Source: Nitrospira sp. UBA2083
GTDB lineage: Bacteria > Nitrospirota > Nitrospiria > Nitrospirales > Nitrospiraceae
Assembly (NCBI GenBank): GCA_002331625.1
Contig: DCZN01000073.1
Coordinates: 41,989 to 48,676 of the forward strand
Length of the DNA: 6,688 nt
Direction: 5' to 3'
Shown here: piece by piece, positions 5,774 to 6,688 of the stretch
How positions within the stretch are numbered: the stretch's first letter is position 1
Layout: each line of letters begins with the position of its first letter
Program-made: the position numbers and the translations under genes
The notes under the pieces: generated by a model
The model's database searches: none
What the model was told of the DNA's origin: nothing
The model's input: the letters and a program-made list of their open reading frames with translations, nothing else

Positions 5774-6592
5774 ATGGACTTCACCGAAGAACAGATCAAT
5801 CGCTACAGCCGGCATATCCTGTTGCCTGAGGTCGGCGGCAAGGGGCAGAAGAAGATCGCCAAATCGCGCATTTTGCTCGTCGGTGCCGGAGGGCTCGGCT
5901 CACCAGCTGCGTTGTATTTGGCTGCAGCAGGCGTCGGGACGATTGGGCTGATCGACAGCGATGTGGTGGACTTGACCAATCTGCAACGCCAGGTCCTACA
6001 CCATACCCCCGATGTGGGCCGTCCCAAGGTGCTCTCCGGTAAAGAAAAGATTCAAGCGTTGAACCCCGATGTGAATGTCTCGATGTACGAAGAACGCCTC
6101 ACCGCCGGCAATGCGTTCAAGATCTTCAACGACTACGACGTGGTTATCGACGGCGTGGATAATTTTCCAGCCAAGTTTCTGATCAACGACGCCTGCTTTT
6201 TTGCCGATAAACCGCTGGTCCATGGCGGCATTCTTCGATTTGATGGACGAGTCACCACCATCATCCCCAAGAAGTCAGCCTGCTATCGTTGCGTGTTCAA
6301 GACACCTCCTCCACCTGGCTTGGTGGCCTCCTGTCAAGAGGCCGGAGTGATCGGCGTGTTGGCCGGTATTATCGGAACGATCCAGGCAACGGAAGCCCTG
6401 AAACTGGTCCTTGGTATTGGACGGCCTTTGACCGACCGTATGCTGGACTTCGATGCACGGAAAACGCAGTTCAGAGAAATCAAAGTCCGCCGCAACCCGA
6501 ATTGTGCACTCTGCGGGGAACATCCGACGATTACCGAGTTGTTCGACGATGGAGACCCCTATGCGGGATGTGCCGTGCGTCCCTCTGCATAG
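5774..6592 (+). CDS. moeB: MoeB/ThiF-type E1-like adenylyltransferase (no rhodanese domain)
   Basis: A 272-residue E1-like enzyme that uses ATP to adenylate the C-terminal glycine of a ubiquitin-like sulfur carrier, most likely the one encoded two genes upstream. Visible: the MoeB-type N terminus 'MDFTEEQINRYSRHILLPEV'; the nucleotide-binding loop G37-A-G-G-L-G-S-P44; 'IDSDVVDLTNLQRQ' (60-73) with D61, N69 and R72; K85; the D130 motif 'GVDNFPAK'; zinc ligands C170/C173 and C244/C247 as two CxxC pairs; and C187 in 'SCQEAGVIG', where MoeB and related proteins have a conserved cysteine. It ends soon after the second zinc pair, so it lacks the C-terminal rhodanese domain of mycobacterial MoeZ and must receive sulfur from another protein. 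ATG 5774 is chosen because it gives the standard N terminus; no clear Shine-Dalgarno precedes it, and TTG 5732 would add 14 atypical residues. ThiF is an equally fair name. Confidence 0.9.
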   Translation: MDFTEEQINRYSRHILLPEVGGKGQKKIAKSRILLVGAGGLGSPAALYLAAAGVGTIGLIDSDVVDLTNLQRQVLHHTPDVGRPKVLSGKEKIQALNPDVNVSMYEERLTAGNAFKIFNDYDVVIDGVDNFPAKFLINDACFFADKPLVHGGILRFDGRVTTIIPKKSACYRCVFKTPPPPGLVASCQEAGVIGVLAGIIGTIQATEALKLVLGIGRPLTDRMLDFDARKTQFREIKVRRNPNCALCGEHPTITELFDDGDPYAGCAVRPSA

Positions 6593-6614
6593 GATTTGAG
6601 AAGGTGGTGCCACA

Positions 6615-6688
6615 ATGAGCAAAATGAAAGCGCTGGTGTGCCGCGAGTGCGCAAAAGAATATCCGACCAAGGCGATCCACGTCTGCGA
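6615..6688 (+). CDS. thrC: Threonine synthase, N-terminal fragment (cut by window)
   Basis: Only 24 complete codons are visible before the right edge, reading 'MSKMKALVCRECAKEYPTKA' and then IHVC. The pattern C9-x-x-C12 ... C24, with 'LVCRECxKEYP' and 'AIHVC', is the N-terminal zinc-ribbon that begins many bacterial threonine synthases, PLP enzymes converting O-phosphohomoserine to threonine. The ATG has GAGAAGG (6598-6604) about 10 nt upstream and starts 22 nt after the E1-like gene, so it is probably in the same operon. A second ATG at 6624 is possible. The call rests on a short N terminus; another zinc-ribbon protein cannot be excluded. Confidence 0.62.
   Translation, partial: MSKMKALVCRECAKEYPTKAIHVC

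Overview
This window looks like ordinary chromosomal DNA from a free-living Gram-negative bacterium. It is moderately GC-rich by eye, gene-dense, uses GTG starts freely, and carries a lipoprotein and several exported proteins. The gene style and the order sulfur carrier / cysteine synthase / MoeB-like E1 / threonine synthase remind me of the Nitrospira lineage. That is recall plus inference, because no marker gene is present. I see no phage, transposon, CRISPR, tRNA or rRNA.

Layout: two divergent gene trains leave a ~228 bp control region (4335-4562). Leftward on the minus strand are six closely packed genes: a small unknown protein (4334-3957), an exported single-HKD phospholipase D-family protein overlapping it by ATGA (3960-3397), a PHBH-type FAD-dependent monooxygenase (3339-2065), a nucleotidyltransferase-fold protein whose usual catalytic Asp pair reads Asn-x-Asn (2060-1305), a TPM-domain membrane protein (1305-556), and a DsbA-family thioredoxin-fold lipoprotein cut by the left edge (515-1). 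Most gaps are under 60 bp or overlapping, so co-transcription is likely, but the functions do not make one obvious pathway. Three products (PLD, TPM, DsbA-like) act outside the cytoplasm.

Rightward on the plus strand, behind a good sigma70-like promoter (4494-4523), are a 66-residue ThiS/MoaD/CysO-like sulfur carrier (4563-4763), a CysK-type cysteine synthase (4760-5689) overlapping it by GTGA, a MoeB/ThiF-type adenylyltransferase without rhodanese domain (5774-6592), and the start of threonine synthase (6615 to the right edge). The first three genes match the logic of the mycobacterial CysO-CysM-MoeZ route. There, an E1-like enzyme adenylates the carrier's C-terminal glycine, sulfur is loaded as a thiocarboxylate, and a PLP enzyme uses it to make cysteine.

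The most interesting points are the carrier's C terminus, which ends Gly-Gly-Gly-Arg rather than Gly-Gly and so probably needs trimming; the Gly codons that double as the Shine-Dalgarno of the cysteine synthase; the mismatch between a CysK-looking enzyme and a CysM-like context; a four-copy palindromic repeat array inside the operon (5691-5763); and the nucleotidyltransferase with altered metal ligands. I see no wholly new system. The sulfur-carrier operon is the best candidate for something under-described.
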